7,966 nt of DNA from Gammaproteobacteria bacterium (GCA_015491615.1 WFVN01000235.1:1-7966), one strand, 5' to 3'. Shown: positions 1 to 6,696, counted from the stretch's first letter. Numbers and translations: made by a program. Notes: generated from the letters alone by a model not told the origin.

Positions 1-1954
1 CCTGTCCTTCGAGAACATCGAACAGGGCTTGGGCGTCGCGCCGGTCGGCCTCCTCGGGGGGCAGGTCGCGCCCATCCCCCACCGCCCAGCCCACCGCCGG
101 GTCGTAGGCCTCCGCCCACCAGCCGTCCAGCACGGAACAGTTGAGACCACCGTTCACCAGCAGTTTCATGCCGCTGGTACCGCAGGCCTCCCACGGGCGC
201 CGGGGGGTGTTGATCCACACGTCCACCCCCTGTACCAGGTGCTCGGCGAGGGCCATGTCGTAGTCGCTGAGGAAGACCATGCGCGCGTTCACTTCCGGGC
301 GGCGGGCGAAACCAGCGATGGCCTTCACCAGGGCCTTGCCCACCTCGTCCTGGGGATGGGCCTTGCCCGCCACCACCAATTGCACCGGCCAGTGGGGGTT
401 GTTGAGGAAGCGGACGAGGCGTTCCGGGTCGGAGAGGAGCAGGTTGGGGCGTTTGTATTCGGCGAAGCGGCGGGCGAAACCGAGAGTGAGGACGTTGGGG
501 TCGAGGACCTCGGCAAGGGCGTCGATGCGCTCCGGCGCTTCGCCCTCGATGGCCAGTTGCCGCCGCAGGCGCTGGCGCACGTAGCGCACCAGGCGGATGC
601 GCGATTGGGTGCGCAGGCCCCAGAGGGCCTCGTCGCCGACCTTGGCGATGTCCTGTCCCACTTGTTCCAGCTCGCCCATCCAGCGGCGCTTGCCGCAGGC
701 GCGGGTCCACAGCTCGTCCGCCTCGGGCGAGTCCCAGGAGGGGACGTGCACGCCGTTGGTGACATATCCCACCGGCACCTCGTGCAGGGGCCAGCGGGGA
801 AAGCGGCTGTGGAACAGGCGCCGGCTCACCTCTCCGTGCAGGCGCGAGACGCCGTTCACCCCGTTGCTCACCGACATGGCCAGCCAGGCCATGTTGAAGA
901 GGCCGGACTCGTCCTGCCCCAGGGCCAGGAAGTCCTCCATGTCGAGGCCCAGATCGGCGACGAAGCCGCGCAGGTAGCGGCGCACCAGACGCGGCTCGAA
1001 ACGGTCGAATCCGGCCGGCACGGGGGTGTGGGTGGTGAACAGGTTGCCGGCGCGGGTGGCCCACAGGGCCTCGTGGAAGTCCACCCCCTGACGGCGGGCG
1101 TAGGCGCCGACGCGTGCCAGGGCGGCGAGGGCGGCGTGCCCCTCGTTGAGGTGGCACACCTCCGGTTCCAGGTCCAGGGCCTCCAGCACCCGCCAGCCGC
1201 CGATGCCGAGGACCATCTCCTGCAACAGGCGCTGCTCCGGACCACCGCCGTACAGCTCGGCGGTGATGCCCCGGTCCACCGGGCTGTTGATGGGGTCGTT
1301 GCTGTCCAACAGATAGAGATCGACCCGCCCCACCTGCACCCGCCACACGCGCAGGGAGACGTCGCGCCCGGGCAGGGCCACGGAGACCCGCAGCCAGTCG
1401 CCGGCGGGGGTGCGCGCCGGCTGCACCGGCATGCTGGCCGGTTCGTTGAAGGGGTAGAAGGCGAGCTGCTCGCGCTGGGGGTTCAATACCTGGCGGAAAT
1501 AGCCCTGCTGGTACAGCAGCCCCACCCCCACCATGGGCACGCCCAGGTCGCAGGCGGTCTTCAGGGTGTCGCCGGCGAGGATGCCCAGACCGCCGGCATA
1601 CAACGGCAGGGATTCGCCCAGCCCGAACTCCATGGAGAAATAGGCCACCCGCTTCAGGCGCCCCTCCAGGCCCGCCTCATGGAACCAGTGGGGGTGTTGG
1701 TAGTGAGCCTGGCGCTCCTGCACCAGGGCCTCCAGCCGGCGCAGGAAGTCCTCGTCCTGGGCCAACTCTTGCAGGCGGCGGGTGGAGACGGCCTGCAACA
1801 CCAGCCAGGGGTTGTGGGTGGCCTGCCAGGTGTAGGGCTCCACCCGTGCCCACAGATCGTCGCTCCAGTGGCTCCAGGTCCAGCGCACGTCCAGGGCCAG
1901 GTCCAGTAAGGGCCGCAGGGGCTCGGGCAGGCGGGGAAAAAAGGTGGCGTCCAT
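1..1954 (-). CDS. glgP: Alpha-glucan (glycogen/maltodextrin) phosphorylase, GT35 family, 3' end beyond window
   Basis: This enzyme releases glucose-1-phosphate from alpha-1,4-glucans with a pyridoxal-phosphate cofactor, in the cytoplasm. The minus-strand frame stays open from the ATG at 1954 to the left edge, giving 651 codons. It begins MDATFFPRLPEPLRPLLDLA and carries family signatures: YFSMEFGLGESLPLYAGGLG near residues 105-125, LNEGHAA (N270, E271, H273), FTTHTPVPAGFDRFEP around H309, VTNGVHVPSW (N400), a KRPNLL stretch, and GTSGMK with the expected PLP lysine at K597, then NGGLNCSVLDGWWAEAYDP. The start is set by GGAGG at 1961-1965, six bases upstream of ATG. The motif order fits the shorter bacterial alpha-glucan phosphorylase group (roughly 700-850 residues), so only the C-terminal part is missing. 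It is transcribed divergently from the DUF883 operon. The large open frame opposite it is a GC-rich shadow. Family assignment is very secure; physiological substrate (glycogen or maltodextrin) is not decided by sequence. Confidence 0.95.
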   Translation of the reverse strand, partial: MDATFFPRLPEPLRPLLDLALDVRWTWSHWSDDLWARVEPYTWQATHNPWLVLQAVSTRRLQELAQDEDFLRRLEALVQERQAHYQHPHWFHEAGLEGRLKRVAYFSMEFGLGESLPLYAGGLGILAGDTLKTACDLGVPMVGVGLLYQQGYFRQVLNPQREQLAFYPFNEPASMPVQPARTPAGDWLRVSVALPGRDVSLRVWRVQVGRVDLYLLDSNDPINSPVDRGITAELYGGGPEQRLLQEMVLGIGGWRVLEALDLEPEVCHLNEGHAALAALARVGAYARRQGVDFHEALWATRAGNLFTTHTPVPAGFDRFEPRLVRRYLRGFVADLGLDMEDFLALGQDESGLFNMAWLAMSVSNGVNGVSRLHGEVSRRLFHSRFPRWPLHEVPVGYVTNGVHVPSWDSPEADELWTRACGKRRWMGELEQVGQDIAKVGDEALWGLRTQSRIRLVRYVRQRLRRQLAIEGEAPERIDALAEVLDPNVLTLGFARRFAEYKRPNLLLSDPERLVRFLNNPHWPVQLVVAGKAHPQDEVGKALVKAIAGFARRPEVNARMVFLSDYDMALAEHLVQGVDVWINTPRRPWEACGTSGMKLLVNGGLNCSVLDGWWAEAYDPAVGWAVGDGRDLPPEEADRRDAQALFDVLEGQ

Positions 1955-1978
1955 GGTGTTCCTCCCTGTGGAGAGATG

Positions 1979-2007
1979 AGCATAGCCCAGCGGCGCGGCG
2001 ATGACAT
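1979..2007 (-). promoter_or_regulatory. Possible sigma-70 type promoter for glgP
   Basis: On the minus strand an ATGTCA box (2002-2007) and a TATGCT box (1979-1984) are separated by exactly 17 bases. Each matches 4 of 6 consensus positions. A start just downstream would give a short leader to the ATG at 1954. The match is weak and the call rests on spacing and position. Confidence 0.25.
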
Positions 2008-2010
2008 GGC

Positions 2011-2024
2011 GGGTGTTAACACCC
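2011..2024. promoter_or_regulatory. Perfect 14-bp palindrome in the divergent intergenic region (candidate operator)
   Basis: GGGTGTTAACACCC is a perfect inverted repeat. It lies in the 121-bp gap between the divergent glgP and DUF883 starts, just upstream of the candidate glgP -35 box. A further GGTGT copy follows at 2034-2038. A dyad with no loop is typical of a dimeric regulator site rather than an RNA hairpin. Which regulator would bind is unknown. Confidence 0.4.
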
Positions 2025-2075
2025 TGGTCTAAGGTGTAGGGGTTTTCTCAATGGATGCGACAAGGAGCAAGGAAC

Positions 2076-2399
2076 ATGGCCGAAGACCCCATCCGTAAGG
2101 AACTGGACGCCCTCAAGGCGGACATCGCCAGGCTGCGCGAGGACATCGCCGGCCTCACCGGGGCGGTGAAGATGGTCGCCCAGGAGAAGGCCGAATCCGC
2201 CAAGGACCGGGCCCAGACCCGCGCCCAGGAGAGCTGGGAGGACCTGGAGGCAAAACTGGACGAGCTCCTCGGGCGCGGCCGCGAGGCTCTGGAAGGGGCG
2301 CAGGAAAAGGTGAGCGAACACCCCATGGGCACTGTCCTCACCGCCTTCAGCCTCGGTTTCATCATCGGCAAGCTGATGGATCTGGGGGGCCGGCGCTGA
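2076..2399 (+). CDS. DUF883 / ElaB-YqjD-like membrane-anchored coiled-coil protein
   Basis: This predicted 107-residue protein has the layout of the ElaB/YqjD/DUF883 family. Residues 1-80 are highly charged and heptad-like (coiled coil). EHPMGT near 81-86 introduces one C-terminal hydrophobic helix (about 85-101) ending in a short basic tail, GGRR. E. coli YqjD and ElaB are inner-membrane, tail-anchored proteins that bind ribosomes in stationary phase; the same role here is inference from the family. I chose the ATG at 2076 over an in-frame ATG at 2055 because GGAG at 2064-2067 is 8 bases before 2076 and the product then starts MAEDPIRKEL, typical for the family. It is the first gene of a packed operon; the next frame begins at or across its stop codon. 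Confidence 0.85.
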   Translation: MAEDPIRKELDALKADIARLREDIAGLTGAVKMVAQEKAESAKDRAQTRAQESWEDLEAKLDELLGRGREALEGAQEKVSEHPMGTVLTAFSLGFIIGKLMDLGGRR

Positions 2400-2416
2400 A
2401 GGCCCTGGGGCGTTTT

Positions 2417-2686
2417 TTGGTCGCCGCCGCCGATCTGCTGGAGGCGGAGGGCCGTCTGCTGCGCCAGCGCAGCCTGGAGACCCTGGCCCTCGCTCTCGGC
2501 CTGATCCTCGCCGCTGGGATGGTGGGGCTGGGCGGGGTGGCGACGCTGGCCGCCGTCTATCTGTGGCTGGCCGAGCTCATCGGCCGCACCGGCGCCCTGG
2601 CGTTGCTGGGGGTCGTCGCCGTCACCTTCGGAGGACTCATCGCATGGGCGATCCTGGACCGCGTCCGCCCGCCGATGAACCACTGA
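2417..2686 (+). CDS. Phage-holin-family (DUF1469/YqjE-like) membrane protein
   Basis: A small integral membrane protein, 89 residues from a TTG start. An amphipathic N-terminal segment (DLLEAEGRLLRQR) is followed by two hydrophobic helices, about 20-48 and 58-80, and a short basic end. This matches the YqjE/DUF1469 'phage holin family' layout, whose members usually follow a DUF883/ElaB-like gene, as here; despite the name they are not lysis proteins in this setting. The start is uncertain: no ATG or GTG lies in frame nearby. TTG at 2417 is the nearest conventional alternative start. A CTG at 2396, overlapping the previous stop (CTGA) after a run of six G, would add KALGRFL-type residues that suit the family. 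No molecular function is established. Confidence 0.75.
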   Translation: MVAAADLLEAEGRLLRQRSLETLALALGLILAAGMVGLGGVATLAAVYLWLAELIGRTGALALLGVVAVTFGGLIAWAILDRVRPPMNH

Positions 2687-2913
2687 CCCCGGCGGCGGCC
2701 AAGGCACGCCTGCTGGCCGCCGCCGAGGCCGCCGATCCGGCCACCTGGGTACGCCGCCACCCCGCCCGCACCCTGGTACTGGCCCTGGCGGCGGGCCTCC
2801 TTGCGGCGCGCCTGCCGGCGACGCGCCTGGCCCCGTTCCTGATCCCCCTCCTCTCCCGCCCCCAGTTCGCCACCCTGTTTCTCAAGGCTCTCGCCATCGC
2901 CCGTCGTCGATGA
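2644..2913 (+). CDS. Small hydrophobic protein of unknown function in the ElaB-YqjE-like operon
   Basis: I do not recognise this as a named family. It is 89 residues: a proline-rich start, an Ala/Leu-rich amphipathic stretch (18-32), WVRRHPAR near 35-42, then hydrophobic segments at about 43-55 and 63-84, ending in the basic ARRR. The start is well supported: GGAGG at 2630-2634 lies 9 bases before the ATG at 2644, inside the 3' end of the previous gene, so the two coding regions overlap by 43 bases. Its position, third after DUF883 and YqjE-like genes, resembles E. coli yqjD-yqjE-yqjK; similarity to YqjK is positional and in general character only. Its stop overlaps the rtcA start by ATGA (2910-2913), which suggests translational coupling. 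Probably membrane-associated. Confidence 0.65.
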   Translation: MGDPGPRPPADEPLTPAAAKARLLAAAEAADPATWVRRHPARTLVLALAAGLLAARLPATRLAPFLIPLLSRPQFATLFLKALAIARRR

Positions 2914-4019
2914 GCGGGACGCCGCTGCGCCTGGACGGCAGCCAAGGCGAGGGCGGCGGCCAGGTCCTGCGCAGCGCCCTCACCCTATCCCTGTGCCTGG
3001 GGCGGCCCTTCCGCATGATCAACATCCGCGCCAAACGGCGCAATCCGGGGTTGGCCCGCCAGCACCTCATGGCGGTGCGGGCGGCGGCGACGGTGGGCCG
3101 GGCCGAGGTGCGTGGGGCTGAACTGGGTTCCCAGACCCTCGAATTCGTCCCCAGCGGCGTCTTCGGCGGCGACTACCGCTTCGACATCGGCAGCGCCGGC
3201 AGTACCACCCTGGTCCTGCACACCCTCGTTCCCGCCCTCCTCCACGCCGATCGCCCCAGCCGCATCACCGTCATCGGCGGCACCCACAACCCCCTGGCGC
3301 CCCCCTTCGAGCATTTCGCCGAGGCCTACCTGCCCCTGCTCGAACGCATGGGGGCGCTGGTGAGGGCACGCATGGAACGGGCCGGCTACTACCCGCGCGG
3401 CGGCGGCGTGGTGACGGTGACGATCCAACCCGCCCGCCTGCGTCCCATCGAACTCATGGAACGGGGGCCGGTAGAGAATCTCCAGGGCGAGGCGCGGGTG
3501 GCCGCCCTCCCCCGCCACATCGCCGAGCGGGAGGCGCGCGTGCTGCGCGAAGGGCTGGACCTGCCCGAACCGGCCGTCACGGTGGTGGAACAACCGCGCG
3601 ACTGGGGGCCGGGCAATGTCTGCCTGCTCTGGACCCGCAGTACCGAAGTCACCGAGGTGTTCAGTGGCATTGGCGAGAAGGGCGTGCCCGCCGAGACGGT
3701 GGCGGGAAGGGTGGTGGAGGAGACGCGGCGCTACCTGGATGCCGGCGTCCCCGTGGGCGAGCACCTGGCCGATCAGCTCATGATCCCCCTCGCCCTGGCC
3801 GGTGGGGGCCGCTATCTCACCTTGCCCCTCAGTGGTCATAGCCTCACCAATCGCCGGGTGATCGAGACCTTCCTGCCATGGATACGGTTTCACTTCGCTT
3901 CCTCAGGCAACGGTTGGATCGTCACCGTGACCCGCTCTCCTCGGAAGCGCTCAAGTCTCGTCCACGACCCACCGATACGCGAGTCAGTAATCCATTCTAT
4001 CCGTGGTGAATTGCCATGA
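2910..4019 (+). CDS. rtcA: RNA 3'-terminal phosphate cyclase RtcA, with extended C-terminus
   Basis: RtcA converts RNA 3'-phosphate ends to 2',3'-cyclic phosphates using ATP through a covalent histidine-AMP intermediate. The 369-residue product carries the family hallmarks: LDGSQGEGGGQVLRSAL at 8-24 with E14, a RRNPGLARQHL stretch, GAELGSQ, GGDYRFDIGSAGSTTLVL, GGTHNPLAPP, GYYPRGGGVV, LPRHIAEREA, PRDWGPGN, VGEHLADQLMIPLALAGGG, and the nucleophile motif GHSLTN with H310. E. coli RtcA has about 338 residues and ends soon after this region. Here about 28 extra residues (roughly 342-369) follow VTVTR; they are not conserved-looking and overlie a probable promoter for the next gene. The start codon overlaps the preceding stop and the stop overlaps the next start, both as ATGA. 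There is no strong Shine-Dalgarno, in keeping with coupled translation. No rtcB ligase or rtcR regulator is visible in the window. Confidence 0.95.
   Translation: MSGTPLRLDGSQGEGGGQVLRSALTLSLCLGRPFRMINIRAKRRNPGLARQHLMAVRAAATVGRAEVRGAELGSQTLEFVPSGVFGGDYRFDIGSAGSTTLVLHTLVPALLHADRPSRITVIGGTHNPLAPPFEHFAEAYLPLLERMGALVRARMERAGYYPRGGGVVTVTIQPARLRPIELMERGPVENLQGEARVAALPRHIAEREARVLREGLDLPEPAVTVVEQPRDWGPGNVCLLWTRSTEVTEVFSGIGEKGVPAETVAGRVVEETRRYLDAGVPVGEHLADQLMIPLALAGGGRYLTLPLSGHSLTNRRVIETFLPWIRFHFASSGNGWIVTVTRSPRKRSSLVHDPPIRESVIHSIRGELP
3951..3978 (+). promoter_or_regulatory. Probable sigma-28 (FliA) flagellar promoter for the Aer-like gene
   Basis: TCAAGTCT (3951-3958) and ACCGATAC (3971-3978) each match 6 of 8 positions of the FliA consensus TAAAGTTT and GCCGATAA. 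The spacer is 12 bases (11-12 is usual). The predicted start would be near 3985, giving a leader of about 30 bases to the receptor ATG at 4016. It lies inside the unusual 3' extension of rtcA. Chemoreceptor genes are classic FliA targets, so context and sequence agree. Confidence 0.6.
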
Positions 4020-5596
4020 AGGTCAATCTGCCCGTCACTGGGAACGAATACGACTATCCGGAGCACTTCTGTATCCTCTCCACCACCGATCCCAAGGGGC
4101 GGATCACCTACGTCAACGACGACTTCATCGAGGCCGCCGGTTTTGCCGAGGAGGAACTCATCGGCAAGGCCCACAACATCGTCCGCCACCCGGACATGCC
4201 CCCCGAGGCCTTCGCCGATCTGTGGTCCACCATCAAAGGCGGCAAGCCGTGGATGGGGATGGTGAAGAACCGCCGCAAGGACGGCGATCACTACTGGGTG
4301 AAGGCCTTCGTCAGCCCCATCTTCGACGACGCCGGCCACATCGTCGAATACCAGTCGGTGCGCCTGAAGCCGGAGCGCCGCCTGGTGGACCATGCCGAAC
4401 GTACCTACGCGCACCTGCGCGCCGGCAAGAAACCCCTGGCCCTGCGCTGGCGGCGCCTGCCTCTTAACCAGGAGGTGGGCCTGGTGGCGTTCGTGTGCAT
4501 GACCCCAGGGATCGTCCTGGCGGGCCTGGAAATGGGCTGGGCAGATCCGGCCTTCCTGGTGCTGCTGGCCGGGCTGATTCTGGGCATGGGCGCCCTTTTC
4601 TACCTCACCCGCCCCCTGTGCCGACTGGACCGCAAGGCGCGCGCCATCGTCGACGATCCCCTCATGCAGTACGTCTTCACCCGCGACATGGGCCAGACCG
4701 GGCGCATCGAACTGGCCCTGGAATTCCTGCGCAGCGAGCTGGACGCGGTCATGCATCGGGTGGACCTGGGCAGCGAGCAGGTGACCGGTCTCACCGGCGC
4801 CACCCTCGACATCATGCGCAGCACCCAGGCGCAGGTGGACCGCCAGACCCACAACGTGGACGAGGTGGCCGAGGCCATGGAGCGCATGACCGCCTCCGCC
4901 CAGGAGGTGACCCACCACACCCAGGACACCGCCACCGCCGCCTCGGCGGCCCGCGACGAGGCTGAGTCGGGGCGCGCCGTGGTGGACGAGGTGGTGGCTT
5001 CGGTGCGCCGGCTCGCCGACGAGATCGGCCGCACTGCCGAGGTGGTGAGCGAGCTGGAGGCGCACGGGCAGGCCATCGGCAAGGTGCTGGACGTCATCAA
5101 CGGGGTGGCCGAGCAGACCAACCTGCTGGCCCTGAACGCCGCCATCGAGGCGGCGCGGGCGGGCGAGCACGGACGCGGCTTCGCGGTGGTGGCCGACGAG
5201 GTGCGCACCCTCGCCTCGCGCACCCAGGAATCCACCCAGGAGATCCAGCAAATGATCGAGCAACTGCAGGCGGGCACACGCCGCGCCGTGTCGGTGATGG
5301 AGGCGGGCCGCGCCAAGGTGGAGGGGGCGGTGGCGCAGGCCAACGCCTCGGGGGAGGCCTTGGATCAGATCGCCCGGCGGGTGGAGGCCATCGACGAGAA
5401 GGCGGCGCAGATCTTCGTCGCCGCCCAGACCCAGAACGCCGTCGCCCAGGAGGTGGAGAGGCATCTGGAGCACCTGCGCGAGGCGGCGCGGGAGACCCTG
5501 GAGCTGGCCCAGGACACGGAGCGCCAACTGGCGCACCTGGCCGAGGAGAGCGAGCGCCAGAGCCGCCTGGTGCGCCAGTTCCTCAAGTCACACTGA
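4016..5596 (+). CDS. aer: Aer-like PAS-domain methyl-accepting chemotaxis protein (redox/energy taxis receptor)
   Basis: This 526-residue receptor probably senses cellular redox state through FAD and controls the CheA/CheW complex at the inner membrane. The PAS domain (about 10-120) closely follows E. coli Aer: NIVRHPDMP places R57, H58 and D60 at the Aer FAD-binding positions, and PWMGMVKNRRKDGDHYW supplies W79 and N85. A membrane hairpin follows (hydrophobic about 154-173 and 178-198), with no periplasmic sensor domain. The cytoplasmic half has HAMP-proximal helices and the chemoreceptor signalling hairpin, with its tip at AEQTNLLALNAAIEAARAGE (E366-N369) and then GRGFAVVADEVRTLA. The C-terminus (RQFLKSH) has no NWETF-type CheR tether. 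The start overlaps the rtcA stop by ATGA, with GGTGA just upstream. A FliA-like promoter upstream suggests separate flagellar-regulon control. Ligand is inferred, not shown. Confidence 0.93.
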   Translation: MKVNLPVTGNEYDYPEHFCILSTTDPKGRITYVNDDFIEAAGFAEEELIGKAHNIVRHPDMPPEAFADLWSTIKGGKPWMGMVKNRRKDGDHYWVKAFVSPIFDDAGHIVEYQSVRLKPERRLVDHAERTYAHLRAGKKPLALRWRRLPLNQEVGLVAFVCMTPGIVLAGLEMGWADPAFLVLLAGLILGMGALFYLTRPLCRLDRKARAIVDDPLMQYVFTRDMGQTGRIELALEFLRSELDAVMHRVDLGSEQVTGLTGATLDIMRSTQAQVDRQTHNVDEVAEAMERMTASAQEVTHHTQDTATAASAARDEAESGRAVVDEVVASVRRLADEIGRTAEVVSELEAHGQAIGKVLDVINGVAEQTNLLALNAAIEAARAGEHGRGFAVVADEVRTLASRTQESTQEIQQMIEQLQAGTRRAVSVMEAGRAKVEGAVAQANASGEALDQIARRVEAIDEKAAQIFVAAQTQNAVAQEVERHLEHLREAARETLELAQDTERQLAHLAEESERQSRLVRQFLKSH

Positions 5597-5608
5597 GCGG
5601 TCTGGCGA

Positions 5609-5737
5609 TTAGGGGGCAGGCTGCCCACGAGCGATTTTGAAGAACACCTCCCTGAAGCAAGCGCAGCCTCTGATAGAAAAAGCCACCCGATTGTAAAGAC
5701 GAACGACCTCCTCCCGAGGTGGAGGCTCATGAGGCAT
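5609..5737 (-). CDS. Possible 42-residue protein of unknown function
   Basis: An ATG at 5737 opens a 42-codon frame ending with TAA at 5609-5611. The product starts MPHEPPPREEVVRLYNRV and continues with a Cys-, Phe- and Arg-containing amphipathic stretch ending ARGQPAP. It begins 14 bases after the stop of the YaaA-like gene on the same strand, so it could be the last gene of that transcript. Its composition looks protein-like, but there is no clear Shine-Dalgarno and I recognise no family. It could be the residue of a broken gene or chance. Confidence 0.25.
   Translation of the reverse strand: MPHEPPPREEVVRLYNRVAFSIRGCACFREVFFKIARGQPAP
5612..5638 (+). terminator. Weak candidate terminator after the Aer-like gene
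   Basis: GGGCA (5614-5618) and TGCCC (5622-5626) can pair around a three-base loop, 17 bases after the receptor stop. A run of only four T follows at 5635-5638, separated by eight bases. The stem is short and the T-run poor, so it may equally be the end of the small minus-strand ORF. Confidence 0.25.
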
Positions 5738-5751
5738 CGTAGCCTACTGAC

Positions 5752-6693
5752 TTACGGATGGATAAATTCTAAGGGCAACCCGTCGCTACTGAGCCAACCA
5801 GGACCCAGCCGACCATTCAAGAAGGCAGCCAGCGCTTCTCCTTGCGCGCGGGGTGCCTTGACCAGCGCCCCGCGAGACGCTTTCGGCATGATCAGCAAAA
5901 CGTCCCGGATGCCGGCCTGTGCCCAAGGTACGCGGTTCACGATGCGGCGATACGGTGAGCTGGAGGCAACAAAAGCACGGACCCGGGTCAAACCGTTCTT
6001 TTGTGCGTAGGCGACCAAGGCGCGTTCGAGAATGCGGCCGGGCCACCAGGAGGGTTTCAGTATCGCCTCATACCAACCGATGGGCTCCCGAGCCAGAACG
6101 AGGCCGTAGCCGCCACTGAGGATGAGGATGTGCCAGTCTCCCACGGCATCGGCCAAGGCTTGACCGGCGCTTTCATAGAGGGTCCCCCGATAGCGGCGCC
6201 AAGCGGGAATAGTGATGGACTCGTCGACCGCCGCCCTGGACCGATTCCGTGCCCGTGCCAAAGCGAGTTCCTGCGCAAGCGGTTGCGGCAAGTGATCCAA
6301 TATGGAGGGGCCCTGTTCGGAACGGAGGGTATTGCGGACCTTGGCCGCCGAGCACGGCAATACGACAAGGGTCGATGCGGGGTCTCCCTCCAGAAAGGCA
6401 CTTTCATCACCAGATCGAACGACAGGCTTCGGTGAACGGCGTGGGTTCGGCGGCGTTGAGATACGGGCCGGTTCAAGCGGTCGTTTAGGATTCCCAGGTC
6501 CAGGATGGTTGACTATCTTACCGCTGGGGCCGGGTTCACGTCGCAGGAGTCCTTGAGATTCCAATCGCCGGCAGATCTGGTTGACCTGTTGGCGAGGGTG
6601 AATTCCCAGGATATGACTGATCTGGTCGTCGTCGAGACCGGGCTGCTTGTTCAGCAAAGCCAGGATACGATCGGCGTGAGTCGGTCGGGACAT
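5752..6693 (-). CDS. Winged-helix protein with C-terminal YaaA/DUF6884-like domain
   Basis: This 313-residue protein joins two modules. Residues 1-55 look like a winged helix-turn-helix (ILALLNKQPGLDDDQISHIL, then a recognition-helix-like region and CRRLESQGLLRRE). A proline-rich linker covers about 56-105. Residues 106-300 resemble the YaaA/DUF6884 fold: a first strand ending in LVVLPCSAAK (C114, K118), RYRGTLYES (167-175), ILILSGGYGLVLAREPIGWYE (from about 189) and AFVASSSPYR. YaaA-type proteins are tied to peroxide/iron stress or DNA-related systems, but a reaction for this subgroup is not known to me. The start lies 3 bases after the stop of the GIY-YIG-like gene, with no strong Shine-Dalgarno, so coupled translation is likely. 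Its GC content is well below that of the genes to the left. The domain call is from motif memory and is moderate. Confidence 0.6.
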   Translation of the reverse strand: MSRPTHADRILALLNKQPGLDDDQISHILGIHPRQQVNQICRRLESQGLLRREPGPSGKIVNHPGPGNPKRPLEPARISTPPNPRRSPKPVVRSGDESAFLEGDPASTLVVLPCSAAKVRNTLRSEQGPSILDHLPQPLAQELALARARNRSRAAVDESITIPAWRRYRGTLYESAGQALADAVGDWHILILSGGYGLVLAREPIGWYEAILKPSWWPGRILERALVAYAQKNGLTRVRAFVASSSPYRRIVNRVPWAQAGIRDVLLIMPKASRGALVKAPRAQGEALAAFLNGRLGPGWLSSDGLPLEFIHP

Positions 6694-6696
6694 CGT

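Noticed and set aside
29..1909. 626-codon open frame on the plus strand opposite glgP
   Set aside because: Its product is a His/Gly/Ala/Val/Gln-rich sequence with no motifs, and the opposite strand encodes an unmistakable phosphorylase. Long antisense frames are expected in DNA of this GC content.
2055..2075. Earlier ATG for the DUF883 gene
   Set aside because: It would add MRQGARN, which encodes the Shine-Dalgarno of the ATG at 2076; the later start has GGAG at an 8-base spacing and a typical family N-terminus.
2417..2686. True phage holin and hence a prophage
   Set aside because: The 'phage holin family' label covers YqjE-type housekeeping membrane proteins. The neighbours are DUF883 and rtcA, with no phage lysis or structural genes.
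2985..3893. 302-codon minus-strand frame opposite rtcA
   Set aside because: Low-information composition and fully antisense to clear RtcA motifs.
3890..5536. 548-codon minus-strand frame opposite the Aer-like gene
   Set aside because: Leu/Gly/His-rich mirror of a GC-rich gene; no recognisable domain and no ribosome site of note.
5701..5730. ACCTC/GAGGT inverted repeat (5706-5720) as a terminator or operator
   Set aside because: The arm is only five bases, there is no T-run, and it lies in the possible small ORF; too weak to call.
5597..5751. tRNA or other structured RNA as an island attachment site
   Set aside because: I looked for a cloverleaf and a CCA-type end in the gap and saw none.
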